Shown here piece by piece: positions 1 through 9,254 of a DNA stretch of 64,000 nt. The DNA comes from Novipirellula herctigrandis. Lineage in GTDB: Bacteria; Planctomycetota; Planctomycetia; Pirellulales; Pirellulaceae. Position 1 is the first letter of the stretch. Every line of letters begins with the position of its first letter. The position numbers and the translations under genes are program-made. The DNA lies in contig SJPJ01000001.1 in the NCBI GenBank assembly GCA_007859835.1, positions 3,522,794 to 3,586,793 of the forward strand. The letters are read 5' to 3'. The notes under the pieces were generated by a model. It ran no database searches. It worked only from the letters and a program-made list of their open reading frames with translations, and was not told the DNA's origin.

Positions 1-333
1 CGTCATCGGCTGGTCCCCCCTTTCGCGTAACCAATCACACCATGGCTGACCCGAGAGCGAAGCAACTTCCTCTCGTGGGAAAACGCAGAGCGCTGTGCGT
101 TTCAAGATTTGCGTCATCGTGGACGCACTGTTTGCTTGTTCAAGTTCGACCAATGCCGCCCGACGGTAAGCGTTAGCCTGCCATTTCTGCCAAGCCCGCG
201 TTGCCAAATAGAGACCGGTTACCAGCGTGATTCCCAGTAGCACCCACCAACCAACCGCCAGAGGCCACCAAGCGACCGGTTCAGGGACCACGATGTCTCG
301 CAAGTCCTTCAGATTTCCCTGCTCTGCAATCAT
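1..333 (-). CDS. DUF4381 family membrane protein (partial, 3' end outside window)
   Basis: The start codon ATG at 333 overlaps the stop of the upstream DUF58 gene by one base (TGATG), so the two are probably translationally coupled. The readable 111 residues begin with a short cytoplasmic-type stretch containing a motif like LRDIVVPEPVAWWPLA, the usual DUF4381 signature. One hydrophobic segment follows (about residues 25-45), then a basic helix. DUF4381 proteins are single-pass membrane proteins encoded with MoxR ATPases and DUF58/vWA proteins. Their exact role is unknown, but the set is thought to act as a chaperone-like assembly system. The rest of the gene lies beyond base 1. The family call is firm; the function is inferred from context. 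Confidence 0.8.
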   Translation of the reverse strand, partial: MIAEQGNLKDLRDIVVPEPVAWWPLAVGWWVLLGITLVTGLYLATRAWQKWQANAYRRAALVELEQANSASTMTQILKRTALCVFPREEVASLSGQPWCDWLRERGDQPMT

Positions 334-1256
334 CAACGATGCCCCAATGCTCTTGAGACTTGCCCCGCGACTGCCTCGTGCGTACAGAGCGGCAACAGAG
401 GAATCCGCACGGACTGAAGTTGGTCCCGTATCTGCTGGCACTTTAACTGAAACGCGGTTGTAAATTGCTCCGAAAACGAGCGGCCTTCGGGAACGGAGAT
501 GCTTTCGATTCCGTCGCTTGCATTCATCGCCCCAGACACCGGAAAGGTGATACCAAGGGGATCGTAGACCAGCGCCGCAAGCACGTCGTTGTGGGCAGCT
601 AAACGTGTTGCCAACTCCCTTGTCGTTAAGTCACTGCCGTGATAGTCCGTGATCAAAATGACCAAGTGATCGTGTACGGCTACGTTTGCAGCGTCGCGGA
701 GCGCATCGTTCATGGCACCAGGATTCGTCTTGCCGCGAGCTGTGAGCTGACCATTGAGCCGTACCAATTCATGACAAATCCGCAGTACGTTGCTGCGACT
801 GCGTTGCGGTTTGATTTGAACGGTTTCGTCATCGGAAAACAGGATGGCGCCTACTCGGTCGCCGCGATCGATCGTCCGCCAAGCCGTCAACGCTGCAGCT
901 TCGGCCGCCAACGTTGCTTTCGTGGTTCGCGCACTACCGAAAAACATGTTGGTACGTTGGTCCACGACCAGAAGAACAGGCCTGTCACGTTCTTCGGAGT
1001 ACACACGAACATGCGCCGCACGCAACCTTGCCGTGGCCCGCCAATCGATTGATCGAATGTCGTCTCCAGGCCGATAGCGTCGCAACTCTTCGAACGTTAA
1101 CCCGCGACCGCGCACACGTGACGCGTGTCGTCCGCTCAGCAGACTATCGACGGGTTGTCGAGGGAGCAACGAAAAATCATTGGCTTCAAATTGAAGACGC
1201 ACCAATTCCTTGAGCGATGTGTGGACTCGGATCGGTTGTGGTTGCGAGCGGTTCAC
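333..1256 (-). CDS. DUF58 domain protein (MoxR-associated)
   Basis: A 307-residue protein with the DUF58 core around residues 45-90, including the motif RRYRPGDDIRSIDWRATARL, followed by a vWA-like fold in which the strand LLVVDQRTNMFFG replaces a classical MIDAS DxSxS. There is no signal peptide or membrane segment, so it is probably cytoplasmic. The start is GTG, overlapping the stop of the MoxR gene by four bases (GTGA). DUF58 proteins are partners of MoxR AAA ATPases, and the operon order MoxR, DUF58, DUF4381 is standard. The incomplete metal site is normal for this family. The family assignment is secure; the client of the complex is not visible. Confidence 0.9.
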   Translation of the reverse strand: MNRSQPQPIRVHTSLKELVRLQFEANDFSLLPRQPVDSLLSGRHASRVRGRGLTFEELRRYRPGDDIRSIDWRATARLRAAHVRVYSEERDRPVLLVVDQRTNMFFGSARTTKATLAAEAAALTAWRTIDRGDRVGAILFSDDETVQIKPQRSRSNVLRICHELVRLNGQLTARGKTNPGAMNDALRDAANVAVHDHLVILITDYHGSDLTTRELATRLAAHNDVLAALVYDPLGITFPVSGAMNASDGIESISVPEGRSFSEQFTTAFQLKCQQIRDQLQSVRIPLLPLCTHEAVAGQVSRALGHR

Positions 1257-2209
1257 GCGACTGCGACTTTCTCGAGGATAGCGTCCACCACGTTCTCACG
1301 TGTTTTCCCCGCAGCCTCAGCCTCGTAGGAAAGATGAATCCGATGCGCCAAACAAGCCGGAGCGACGGCTTGGATGTCTTCTGGCGAGACAAAGTCATTT
1401 CCCTTCAGCCATGCTCGCGCCCGTGCCGCCGCGTCCAAAGCAATCGTACCGCGAGGACTCGCGCCAATCCGAATCCACTTCGCCAACTCGTCTCCAAAAC
1501 GGTTCGGTTCGCGCGAGGCGATCACCAAATCAACGATGTACTGCTCGGCAGATTCCGCCACGTGGACCGCATCAACCTCTTTCCGAGCTGCAAAGATTGC
1601 TTCCTGGGAAATCGGTTCGGGGGCAGTGCTGCCACCGCCGGTGTTTTCCGATCGCACCAGACGCAAGATCGAGAGTTCGTTCTCAGCAGGCGGGTACGGT
1701 ACTTGGACGTACACCAAGAAGCGATCCATCTGAGCCTCGGGCAGTGGATAGGTTCCCTCCTGTTCAATCGGATTCTGTGTCGCAAGGACGAGGAACAAGT
1801 CGGGTAGTTTGTGTGTCTTGCCCGCCACGGTGACCTGCCGTTCTTCCATGGCTTCCAACAGCGCCGCTTGAACCTTGGCGGGTGCCCGATTGATCTCATC
1901 GGCCAGAACGAGATTTCCAAACAGTGGTCCCGGCTGAAACTCAAAGTCCCCGGTTTGCTCTCGGTAGATCTCCGAGCCGGTAACATCGCTCGGCAGCAGG
2001 TCGGGCGTGAATTGCACGCGCCGAAACTGGCTTTCAACCAATTTCGAAAGCGTCTTGATGGAACGGGTCTTCGCCGTACCCGGCAAGCCTTCCATTAACA
2101 CGTTGCCATTTGCCAACAGGGCAATCAACAGACGCTCAACGACTGTCTCTTGGCCGATGATTTGAGCATTCATCTGGGCAGAGGCTTTTAAGATCGCATC
2201 GCGTGACAT
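1253..2209 (-). CDS. MoxR-family AAA+ ATPase
   Basis: A 318-residue AAA+ ATPase. Walker A GLPGTAKT is at about residues 41-48, Walker B LVLADE at about 100-105, a sensor-1 stretch LATQNP near 143, and a sensor-2-like SPRG near 253. The ATG at 2209 is preferred because AAGGA sits just upstream; a TTG four codons earlier is the alternative. MoxR ATPases work as hexameric chaperones that insert cofactors or assemble complexes together with vWA partners. The gene heads the DUF58 and DUF4381 operon, with overlapping junctions throughout. Confidence 0.93.
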   Translation of the reverse strand: MSRDAILKASAQMNAQIIGQETVVERLLIALLANGNVLMEGLPGTAKTRSIKTLSKLVESQFRRVQFTPDLLPSDVTGSEIYREQTGDFEFQPGPLFGNLVLADEINRAPAKVQAALLEAMEERQVTVAGKTHKLPDLFLVLATQNPIEQEGTYPLPEAQMDRFLVYVQVPYPPAENELSILRLVRSENTGGGSTAPEPISQEAIFAARKEVDAVHVAESAEQYIVDLVIASREPNRFGDELAKWIRIGASPRGTIALDAAARARAWLKGNDFVSPEDIQAVAPACLAHRIHLSYEAEAAGKTRENVVDAILEKVAVA

Positions 2210-2275
2210 AATTTCCTTCAAAAAGATAGAGTGTTGATTGCCGTTCGTTGGTCAACGAAGAGTCCAGGATGAAGA

Positions 2276-2794
2276 TCAATGCACAGGCTCAGCTCGTTTA
2301 TCAGGGATGACTGCGTGAGCGTCATGCCGAAACAAGGATCGCAACTTGTCCCAAAAGGCTCCGCCCAGGACCATCAAGCTTGATAGTAACATGATGTCGC
2401 ACGCCACCGCGTAAGTCCACGGGTTTGACACAAAACCTGGCAGGTGTTGACCGAAATAAGGTGATGCCCAACCAAACGCGAGGGGAACCACGAACAGGAT
2501 CAATCCGATGCGGTAACGCCGCAAACCCACTTCACGAGCCGGGCCGAATTGTTTCAAACAACGAAATAGTTTGGCCTTGATCAACGCAAATCCTTCCTTG
2601 CCCGCAATCGCCGCACCCGCAATCATCAATAAGTCAGCCACGATCACCATGCTGCCACTGAAGGCGGCGGTGACAGCCGTGGTGGCTCCCATCAGCGGAA
2701 AAATGGGGATCAAGATCGGCCAAGCAATGCTGACAACGAAGAACGCAATGCCTACCCTGACTCGCCAGCCAGCCTGAGATGTTTCGTCACTCAT
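2276..2794 (-). CDS. Small four-helix membrane protein, transporter-suffix type
   Basis: A 172-residue protein with four predicted membrane segments (about residues 12-32, 45-62, 95-115 and 130-150). A G-K-E/P-G-F motif in the loop after the second segment (AGKEGFALIKAKLF) fits the family named transporter suffix domain. The start was set at ATG 2794 (MSDETSQ); an upstream in-frame ATG at 2893 would overlap the HlyD gene and adds a non-helical leader. It lies 25 bases after the HlyD-type gene and is probably cotranscribed with it. Homologues occur alone or appended to transporters; no activity is established. Confidence 0.6.
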   Translation of the reverse strand: MSDETSQAGWRVRVGIAFFVVSIAWPILIPIFPLMGATTAVTAAFSGSMVIVADLLMIAGAAIAGKEGFALIKAKLFRCLKQFGPAREVGLRRYRIGLILFVVPLAFGWASPYFGQHLPGFVSNPWTYAVACDIMLLSSLMVLGGAFWDKLRSLFRHDAHAVIPDKRAEPVH

Positions 2795-2819
2795 GATAAT
2801 TTTGCATTGGGTGATCACT

Positions 2820-4310
2820 TCAAACGTAGAGATAATTGAGAATAGATTGAATTCGAATCTGCACCTTGCGTATGATGTGAAGCATACGACCATGCTCGGT
2901 GTAGATCGCTGCGACCGCGGTCGATCCCTGTCGCAACATCAAGTCGGACGCTTCATCGTCGAGACGCAATCGAACCATGTATTTTTGTGTCCGCTCCGTC
3001 TTGGCGACTTTCGGCAGCGTGCCGCTGGGGACACCTTGGGCTTGCCCGACTCCCCAAACCACGCTCTCGACCTCGCCGCTGAGCACCTTTCCCGGATAGA
3101 GCGCCATCGTGATTTCCACCGCGTCACCTGGTTTAACGAGACCAAGGCCATTTTCGGTCACGATCGCGACCACCCATGTTTGCTCCGAGTCGACGAAGCT
3201 AAGCAACGGCGAACCGGCATTGGCAAAGGCCCCGGGGGTGAGTTGCAGATTCGATGCATACCCCTTGGAAGGAGCGAGAACGGTCGTTTCTTTGAGGTCA
3301 AATTGCGCTCGCTTCAGTTGCGCCTCGAGACTCTTGACTCTTGGTAGCTGTCCCTGCAGGTACTCCTTCAAGCCAACAACCGAGGCCTCGTGTTCCCGCA
3401 GCCACCCCAGGTGTAGTTCCAGTTCCACGACCTCTTCCTTCATTTCCGTCAGCTTTTCAGCAGATCGCTCATCATTCGATTCGTCACCCGAAGATTGGAT
3501 CAGTTTTTCGAGGTCAGCCTTTCTCTCAATCCGACGATCGATCATCTCTTCGAACGTCTTTTGCGGTTGGACGCGAACCTGAATTTGACGAACTTGTGCA
3601 ACGGCGACTTCCCGTCCAGCAATGGCGGAATTGAGTTGTGACTGCCCGACCCGCAGTGCGGTCTCCGCTTGGCGAACATCCAGATTTGCCTTCAGCAATG
3701 CTGCCTTGCTGACTTTGACTTCACCCCGACGCGTGTCGAGTTCTTGTTTCGAGGCGGCATTGCCCTCGATCAACTTCTCGGTTCGCTCGACATTCGCCTC
3801 ATCCAGTTCCACCTGAGCCTCCGCCTGCGTCTGGCTCGCCATGGAGGTTTTGAGAGCCGCCAGGAGCGCAGTGATGTTGTCTTCCGCCTGTTGGATCTGC
3901 GAATCGGCCTGACGCACGGTCTCGGACGCAGCAGCCAATGCGGTGTAATTCGCAAAAGCGGTTTGCTTTGCCTCCACCAATTGAGCTCTCAGTGTCTCCA
4001 CGGCTAGCTCGTACGGTTCGGTGTCAATTTGAAATAGCGGATCGCCAGCCGAGACCGACTGATTCTCTTTGACATGCACCGTCGTCACACGCCCACTGAC
4101 TTGCGAGGCCATCGGCACAACAAAAGACTGCACATACACGTCCTTGGTGTATGGAGCAAACCGCTGAGCCATGAAAAAGAAGGAAGCGACGATACCGAGG
4201 CCGATCGCGAACACCACGATCTTCGCCTTCAGATCAAGCGTCGCAATTTTGAGCTTATAGAAAAGGATCCAGACGGCCAGCAGATAGACGCCAAGAATAC
4301 AGATCAACAT
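2820..4310 (-). CDS. HlyD/EmrA-type membrane fusion protein
   Basis: A 496-residue periplasmic adaptor. Two N-terminal hydrophobic stretches (about residues 2-20 and 30-48) are followed by a biotinyl-lipoyl-like half motif (MASQVSGRVTTVHVKENQSV), a long coiled coil (about 100-310) rich in Q, E and A, the second lipoyl half and a beta-barrel domain. A Shine-Dalgarno AGGAA lies just before the ATG. The pairing with a DUF3302 protein upstream resembles E. coli YiaW-YiaV, where YiaV is an HlyD-type protein. No ABC, MFS or TolC partner is visible, so the cargo is unknown. Confidence 0.85.
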   Translation of the reverse strand: MLICILGVYLLAVWILFYKLKIATLDLKAKIVVFAIGLGIVASFFFMAQRFAPYTKDVYVQSFVVPMASQVSGRVTTVHVKENQSVSAGDPLFQIDTEPYELAVETLRAQLVEAKQTAFANYTALAAASETVRQADSQIQQAEDNITALLAALKTSMASQTQAEAQVELDEANVERTEKLIEGNAASKQELDTRRGEVKVSKAALLKANLDVRQAETALRVGQSQLNSAIAGREVAVAQVRQIQVRVQPQKTFEEMIDRRIERKADLEKLIQSSGDESNDERSAEKLTEMKEEVVELELHLGWLREHEASVVGLKEYLQGQLPRVKSLEAQLKRAQFDLKETTVLAPSKGYASNLQLTPGAFANAGSPLLSFVDSEQTWVVAIVTENGLGLVKPGDAVEITMALYPGKVLSGEVESVVWGVGQAQGVPSGTLPKVAKTERTQKYMVRLRLDDEASDLMLRQGSTAVAAIYTEHGRMLHIIRKVQIRIQSILNYLYV

Positions 4311-4336
4311 GAGGATTCCTTAATAGAAAAATAGCA

Positions 4337-4567
4337 TTACGACCTTGAATCGGTCACTGTCATAGTTTTCGTAAAAGCCCACACCAGGGCGACCATCCAG
4401 AACACACCGGTCAACAATCCGACCCATCCACACACGTTGATGGCTTCGGCTTGAGGATGCTCGCGCTGGTGCGCGATCTTGCCGGGCAAACCTCCCAGCA
4501 CGATCACGACATACACTAGCGCTGCGAGCGCGAAAAGTAAGACGAGAAAAGCAAAAATGTGAAGCAT
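4337..4567 (-). CDS. DUF3302 small inner-membrane protein (YiaW-like)
   Basis: A 76-residue protein with two membrane segments (about residues 3-27 and 47-68). Between them lies a short polar loop with the family pattern of basic residues, HP and then N/HVxGWVG/SL (here REHPQAEAINVCGWVGLL). This matches DUF3302, the YiaW type. It sits 26 bases upstream of the HlyD-like gene, the same partner arrangement as in enterobacteria, which supports a joint role in an export or envelope system. Function is unproven in any organism I know of. Confidence 0.75.
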   Translation of the reverse strand: MLHIFAFLVLLFALAALVYVVIVLGGLPGKIAHQREHPQAEAINVCGWVGLLTGVFWMVALVWAFTKTMTVTDSRS

Positions 4568-4626
4568 GGGTATCTCTTTTCTAGCGTTCAGATGCTATGG
4601 AATCGGTTTTTACGTACAACGCTTGG

Positions 4627-6228
4627 CTACGGCTTCGAGAGCCGTACCGGTCCGAACACACCCGTGACATAGATGTCGCTTTCATTGAGTGGGATGAAAA
4701 AGCCGCCGGCCCCGTTGAAGATTGGATTTTTGCCGAGGATCACCTTCCCGACTTCTTTGCCCGTATCCCAATCCAGATGCGAAAGGCTGTACACTCCGTC
4801 TTCAATCAAGGCCAGAGACACCGTATTGCTCGCCGCGGAGACTGGATGCAGGGTCCATTGCACCGGTACGTTCGCAACCCAATCGCTCTTGAAGGTCTTC
4901 GTGTCTGAATTCCAGCTCCACTTTTCGGCGCCGACGGGAGCTTCGCGAGTCACACCCGCAGTAAGAACCGTTTCGAAGACGGAGACTTTGCCGTCCTCCT
5001 GCTTGACTGGATCGGGCCAGGCCGAAGCAAACATCATGACGCCATTGCCGTAAATGTGTGGTGACCATTCGATCGTGGCCGGCACTTTAATTTTCAGCGG
5101 TAGTTGATCGGCGATGCGTCGTGACTTGGTGCCTTCCTTCTGTTTGAAATCGGCTGGAATCTCATCTCGCCAAAAAGCAATCACGCTGATCTTGGATCCA
5201 GCATCCGCCAACACGACCAGTTTGTCGTCGCCCGGACCAAAACCCATCAGTGCAGGCGTGTTACCCGCGCCCCGAGACAGTGCTTTTGGATTGGGCACGT
5301 AGTCGTATTCGCTTTTCCAGGCACCGTCGGCTTCCTTGTCCGACAGTGTTTTGCCGTCCCAAACGACTTTCCGCATGTACTTCGATGTCACGCAGTAGAT
5401 GCCACCTTTGTCATCGACCGAAATACCATTATCGACGGCTTCGTCACCTAGCAAGATATACTGCATGCCTTTGAAGTCGCGATCCATCACCGCAATGATG
5501 CCGGGCATGGCAACTGCGAGGTGGCCGTCGTAGGTCATGGCAAATCCGAAGATGCGGCTGAGTTTGTCACGTTGGTCAGCCGGAACTCCGTCTCGCACAT
5601 CATACGTCTTAACGATTTCGATTGGTGAATGAACATCACCGGGGCGCACGTCGCCAACTTTGTAGACCGTCGTGCCCCAACCGGCGTAGTAATAACCATC
5701 CTTGTCCATCAGCGTGTAGGTGCCGTTACCAACGGTTGCCGAGCCCTGTTTGGTTTGGCTCAGGAACTTGTTGTACTCCGCCAGGTATTTCTTCTCGTCG
5801 TTCAGGTTAGACTCCATCGCTTTGGCGATTCGTCGGATTTCGGTCGTCGACATGTTGTCGTCCTCGTGACCGGGGAGCGCCACTTCGTCAATGATTTCAA
5901 AATGCTGATCGGTGACGCGAATTTTTCCGATTCGATTTCCGCCGGAAAAGAAGATCGCCTGCTCACCGTCTTGGTAGGGTCGATGTACGGTGCCAATTGT
6001 CGTGACGCCCGGTAGCCATTGGACCTGAGACGGTTCGATTCTGGTTTCGCCCTTCCAAACCGGAAGCGCTGTCGTGTCAGTTTGGGCCGCGTCAAAGTGA
6101 ATCGACGGGTACACGCTGTTCTGAATCAGAAACGGATGCGTCGGCGGAAGTTCCGCCGGCTGCTGGGCGTTGACCGTTGTTGTTGCCAACGTGACAACGA
6201 CGCCCAAGACGATGGATACAATTTTCAT
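4627..6228 (-). CDS. Secreted beta-propeller-like protein, copy A
   Basis: A 533-residue protein with a Sec signal peptide ending near residue 21 (TTVNAQQ). The rest is soluble. It has repeated beta-strand blocks with GNGTYTLMDKDGYYYAGWG, AVDNGISVDDKGGIYCV and GNGVMMFASAWPDPV, reminiscent of six-bladed SMP-30/NHL propellers, but I do not recognise a named family with certainty. It is followed upstream by a close paralogue at 6288-7886; the two agree in most positions along their whole length and diverge mainly in signal peptide and loops. No catalytic motif stands out, though several D/N residues could bind calcium. A sensory, scaffold or lactonase-type role is possible. Confidence 0.75.
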   Translation of the reverse strand: MKIVSIVLGVVVTLATTTVNAQQPAELPPTHPFLIQNSVYPSIHFDAAQTDTTALPVWKGETRIEPSQVQWLPGVTTIGTVHRPYQDGEQAIFFSGGNRIGKIRVTDQHFEIIDEVALPGHEDDNMSTTEIRRIAKAMESNLNDEKKYLAEYNKFLSQTKQGSATVGNGTYTLMDKDGYYYAGWGTTVYKVGDVRPGDVHSPIEIVKTYDVRDGVPADQRDKLSRIFGFAMTYDGHLAVAMPGIIAVMDRDFKGMQYILLGDEAVDNGISVDDKGGIYCVTSKYMRKVVWDGKTLSDKEADGAWKSEYDYVPNPKALSRGAGNTPALMGFGPGDDKLVVLADAGSKISVIAFWRDEIPADFKQKEGTKSRRIADQLPLKIKVPATIEWSPHIYGNGVMMFASAWPDPVKQEDGKVSVFETVLTAGVTREAPVGAEKWSWNSDTKTFKSDWVANVPVQWTLHPVSAASNTVSLALIEDGVYSLSHLDWDTGKEVGKVILGKNPIFNGAGGFFIPLNESDIYVTGVFGPVRLSKP

Positions 6229-6287
6229 AGTTCAGGTTCTTGATTCTTGAGGAGTGTGAATTCTGTTTCTTGTAGTAGTAGATTCCG

Positions 6288-7886
6288 TTAGTCCCTGGAA
6301 ATCCGCACGGGACCAAATACTCCGGTGACGTAAACGTCGTTTTTGCTGAGCGGAATGAAAAACCCGCCGGCGGTGTTGAAGATTGGGCTCGTGCCAAGCA
6401 CGACTTTTCCGACTTCTTTGCCGGTGTCCCAATCGACGTGCAACAGGCTGTAGACGCCTTTTTCAACCAAAGCCAGCGTGACGGTATTGCTGGCTGCCGA
6501 AACGGGGTGCAGTGTCCACTGCACGGGAACATTTGCCACCCAATCGCTTTTGAACGATTTGGTTTTTGAATTCCAACTCCACTTCTCAGCTCCAACGGGC
6601 GCTTCGCGAGTGACACCAGCGGTGAGGACGGTTTCGAAAACCGAAACTTTGCCATCTTCCTGCTTGACCGGATCCGGCCAGGCGGAAGCAAACATCATGA
6701 CGCCATTGCCGTAAATGTGCGGTGACCATTCAATAGTGGCTGGCACTTTCATCTTCAGCGGAAGCTGGTCGGCGATGCGACGCGACTTGGTGCCTTCCTT
6801 CTGTTTGAAGTCTTTCGGAATCTCATCGCGCCAAAACGCAATCACGCTGATCTCGGAACCGGCATCGGCCAGCACGACCAGCTTGTCGTCGCCCGGACCA
6901 AAGCCCATCAGTGACGGAGTGTTACCCGCACCGCGGGAAAGCGCTTTGGGGTTGGGCACGTAGTCGTATTCGCTTTTCCAAGCACCGTCGGCTTCCTTGT
7001 CCGAAAGCTTCTTGCCATCCCAGACGACTTTGCGCATGTACCTTGACGTCACACAGTAGATGCCGCCTTTGTCATCGACAGAAATGCCGTTGTCGACGGC
7101 TTCTTCGCCCAGCAGGATGTACTGCATGCCGCCAAAGTCGCGATCCATCACAGCAATGATGCCCGGCATGGCAACCGCCAGGTTCCCATCGTAGGTCATG
7201 CCAAAACCGAAGATACGGCTCAGTTTATCTCGCTGGTCAGCCGGAACACCGTCCCGCACGTCATAGGATTTGACGATTTCGATCGGCGAATGAACATCAC
7301 CAGGTCGAACATCGCCAACTTTGTAAACGTTGGTGCCCCAGCCGGCGTAGTAGTACCCGTCTTTGTCCATCAATGTGTAGGTGCCGTTGCCAAGGGTTGC
7401 CGAGCCCTGGTTTGATTCTTTTAGGAACTTGCGAAAGCCCTCCAGATATTTCTCTTCGTTATCCAGATTCGATTCCATCTGTTTCACGATGCGGCGAATC
7501 TCCGTGGTCGACATGCTGTCGTCTTCTTTTCCGGGAATCGCAACTTCGTCAATTAATTCAAAGTGATCGCCCGTGATCCGAATCTTTGCGATCCGGTTAC
7601 CACCGGAGAAGAAGATCGCGTGCTCGCCGCCTTCGTAAGGTCGGTGCACCGTGCCAATCGTCGTCAGACCGGGAAGCCACTGAACCTGCGAAGGCTCGAT
7701 TCTGGTTTCGCCCTTCCAAACCGGCAGTGATGTCGTATCCGTTTGTGCGGGATCAAAATGAACCGATGGATAGATGCTGTTCTGAATGAGGAACGGATTC
7801 GCAGGTGGTAGTGCCGCGCGGTCCTGGGCGTTGGCCGTTGTTGCCAATGCGACGAGTGCCATAAGCAGAGAAAGTGAAATCTTCAT
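6288..7886 (-). CDS. Secreted beta-propeller-like protein, copy B
   Basis: A 532-residue paralogue of the next gene downstream, in tandem and on the same strand with 59 bases between them. The start is taken at ATG 7886 because it begins a typical signal peptide (MKISLSLLMALVALATTANAQ). Longer in-frame readings run into a REP-like repeat and are not credible. The mature region keeps all the conserved blocks seen in copy A, including the MSTTEIRRI segment around residue 125 and the ASAWPDPVKQEDGKVSVFET block. Similarity at the protein level with many synonymous differences suggests an older duplication kept by selection. Confidence 0.75.
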   Translation of the reverse strand: MKISLSLLMALVALATTANAQDRAALPPANPFLIQNSIYPSVHFDPAQTDTTSLPVWKGETRIEPSQVQWLPGLTTIGTVHRPYEGGEHAIFFSGGNRIAKIRITGDHFELIDEVAIPGKEDDSMSTTEIRRIVKQMESNLDNEEKYLEGFRKFLKESNQGSATLGNGTYTLMDKDGYYYAGWGTNVYKVGDVRPGDVHSPIEIVKSYDVRDGVPADQRDKLSRIFGFGMTYDGNLAVAMPGIIAVMDRDFGGMQYILLGEEAVDNGISVDDKGGIYCVTSRYMRKVVWDGKKLSDKEADGAWKSEYDYVPNPKALSRGAGNTPSLMGFGPGDDKLVVLADAGSEISVIAFWRDEIPKDFKQKEGTKSRRIADQLPLKMKVPATIEWSPHIYGNGVMMFASAWPDPVKQEDGKVSVFETVLTAGVTREAPVGAEKWSWNSKTKSFKSDWVANVPVQWTLHPVSAASNTVTLALVEKGVYSLLHVDWDTGKEVGKVVLGTSPIFNTAGGFFIPLSKNDVYVTGVFGPVRISRD

Positions 7887-7984
7887 TGGTGTTCCAATAG
7901 GAGATTTTGGGATTGTTTGGTTTTTCTTGATCATTTGATTGTTTTCGTCGTTGAGGGAATTGTGTTTCGCATTCGTTATTCGTT

Positions 7985-8140
7985 TAGTCGCGGAGCGACG
8001 GCATTCGGTAGCCTTGGGTTTCAACCCAAGGTATGCATGTTCCAAAAACATGGGAGTCGCGGAACGACGGCATGTGTCTTGAATCTCCGAAATCATCATC
8101 ATTAAAACCCGTGGCGCCGCCTGTCGTCGCTCCGCGACTA
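7985..8140 (+). repeat. REP-like composite hairpin repeat
   Basis: The gap between the HAD gene and propeller copy B holds a modular repeat. GTCGC-GGA-GCGAC hairpins lie at 7987-7999 and, with a one-base change, at 8055-8067; an inverted copy is at 8126-8138. Between them lie a hairpin with ten-base arms CCTTGGGTTT/CAACCCAAGG-type at 8012-8031 and a CATGTT/AACATG hairpin at 8036-8052. The same modules recur at 17.46-17.67 kb. This looks like a REP/BIME family of non-autonomous elements. Confidence 0.75.
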
Positions 8141-8165
8141 ACGGGGCAATCGGCGGCGGTTACTG

Positions 8166-9164
8166 TTACTTGGGGCCTGTGGGGTAAATCACTTTCCAGT
8201 CTTGTTTCATGTCAACCAGGGTCCAGCCGCGCTTGCCTGCTTCATTAAGGCCCCGGTCCAGGCGACCTATATGGGATTCGCGGTCATACGCCCATTCCCG
8301 GTCGGCATCCGTGTGATGGACATACAATCCAAAGCGGGCTCCTTTGCCGGCGGAAGTCCACTCGAGCATCTGGAAATCGCCGTCGGAATTGCCGGCGGCA
8401 AAAATCGGGCGACGACCAATGTACTGGTGGATGCCGACTGGCTTCGCTTCTTTGTCGTTAAAGAAGGTCAGCTCGGAAATCTTCACAATCACGGGGACGC
8501 CGTCACGCAGTTCGTACCTCGCATTAACACTACTGCCCACAACCTGCTCGGGCGGGACCCCATAAACTTCCTCGGCGAACACGCGAAGAAAGTCGCAACC
8601 GCCGCCGGAAACGATGTACGTCTTAAAACCATTTGCTCGCAGGTAATCGAGCAATTCAAGCATGGGCTGAAAGACCATTTCGGTGTAGGCACGCTTCGTC
8701 TTGGGATGGCGGGCAGTGGCAAACCACTCGCGGACACTGGATGCGAATTCCTCCGTCGTCATGCCCGTATGTGTGGCAGCAAGGACCTCAAGGATTGCTT
8801 CTTTGCCCCCGGTAAGTGCCTTCTCGATATCGCCCTTCAGTATCGAAGCAAAGGGCTCCTTTGTCTTCCACTCCGGGTGCTGCGGAGCCAGTTGCTTGAC
8901 TCGGTCGAAGGCGTAGACGAACTGAAAGTACAGCGGCTGCTCCGACCACAGCGTTCCATCATTGTCGAAAGTAGCGATCCGCTCAGCCGGCGTTACAAAG
9001 TCCGGGGATCCTTCCTTCGTCACCTTGGTAACAAATTCGATGATCGAGTGCTTCGTTCTACCATCCTGCCAAGACGGCAACGGATCAACGCCTTGAGCCA
9101 TCGTCTGATTAGCAAAGGCAATCATGAGTCCCAAGGCAATGACATAAAGTTGGGCTCGTTTCAT
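8166..9164 (-). CDS. Secreted HAD-superfamily phosphatase
   Basis: A 332-residue protein with a signal peptide cleaved near residue 24 (QTMAQG). HAD motif I is FDNDGTLW with nucleophile Asp67 and Asp69, motif II is the serine in IVSGGG, and motif IV is GNSDGD. A helical cap lies between motifs I and II (about 85-165). The start at ATG 9164 gives a good signal peptide; the longer frame reaches 9254 but begins with polar sequence. Family members include phosphoserine-phosphatase-like enzymes; an exported version probably releases phosphate from small organic phosphates. It is encoded between the propeller pair and the DUF1254 genes. Confidence 0.85.
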   Translation of the reverse strand: MKRAQLYVIALGLMIAFANQTMAQGVDPLPSWQDGRTKHSIIEFVTKVTKEGSPDFVTPAERIATFDNDGTLWSEQPLYFQFVYAFDRVKQLAPQHPEWKTKEPFASILKGDIEKALTGGKEAILEVLAATHTGMTTEEFASSVREWFATARHPKTKRAYTEMVFQPMLELLDYLRANGFKTYIVSGGGCDFLRVFAEEVYGVPPEQVVGSSVNARYELRDGVPVIVKISELTFFNDKEAKPVGIHQYIGRRPIFAAGNSDGDFQMLEWTSAGKGARFGLYVHHTDADREWAYDRESHIGRLDRGLNEAGKRGWTLVDMKQDWKVIYPTGPK

Positions 9165-9254
9165 CGTGTTAGCTTTTTTCGTTTTCAGAGATTGACTTCG
9201 CTTCTGGATTTGCATGTTCTGATCAGTCAAGCGGACCTTGTATTGAAACCACAT

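Noticed and set aside
7887-8102. N-terminal extension of propeller copy B to 8102
   Set aside because: It would read through REP hairpins and put a signal peptide 72 residues inside the protein.
7985-8140. CRISPR array
   Set aside because: Units are few, differ in orientation and spacing, and form hairpins of different sequence; this is REP-like.
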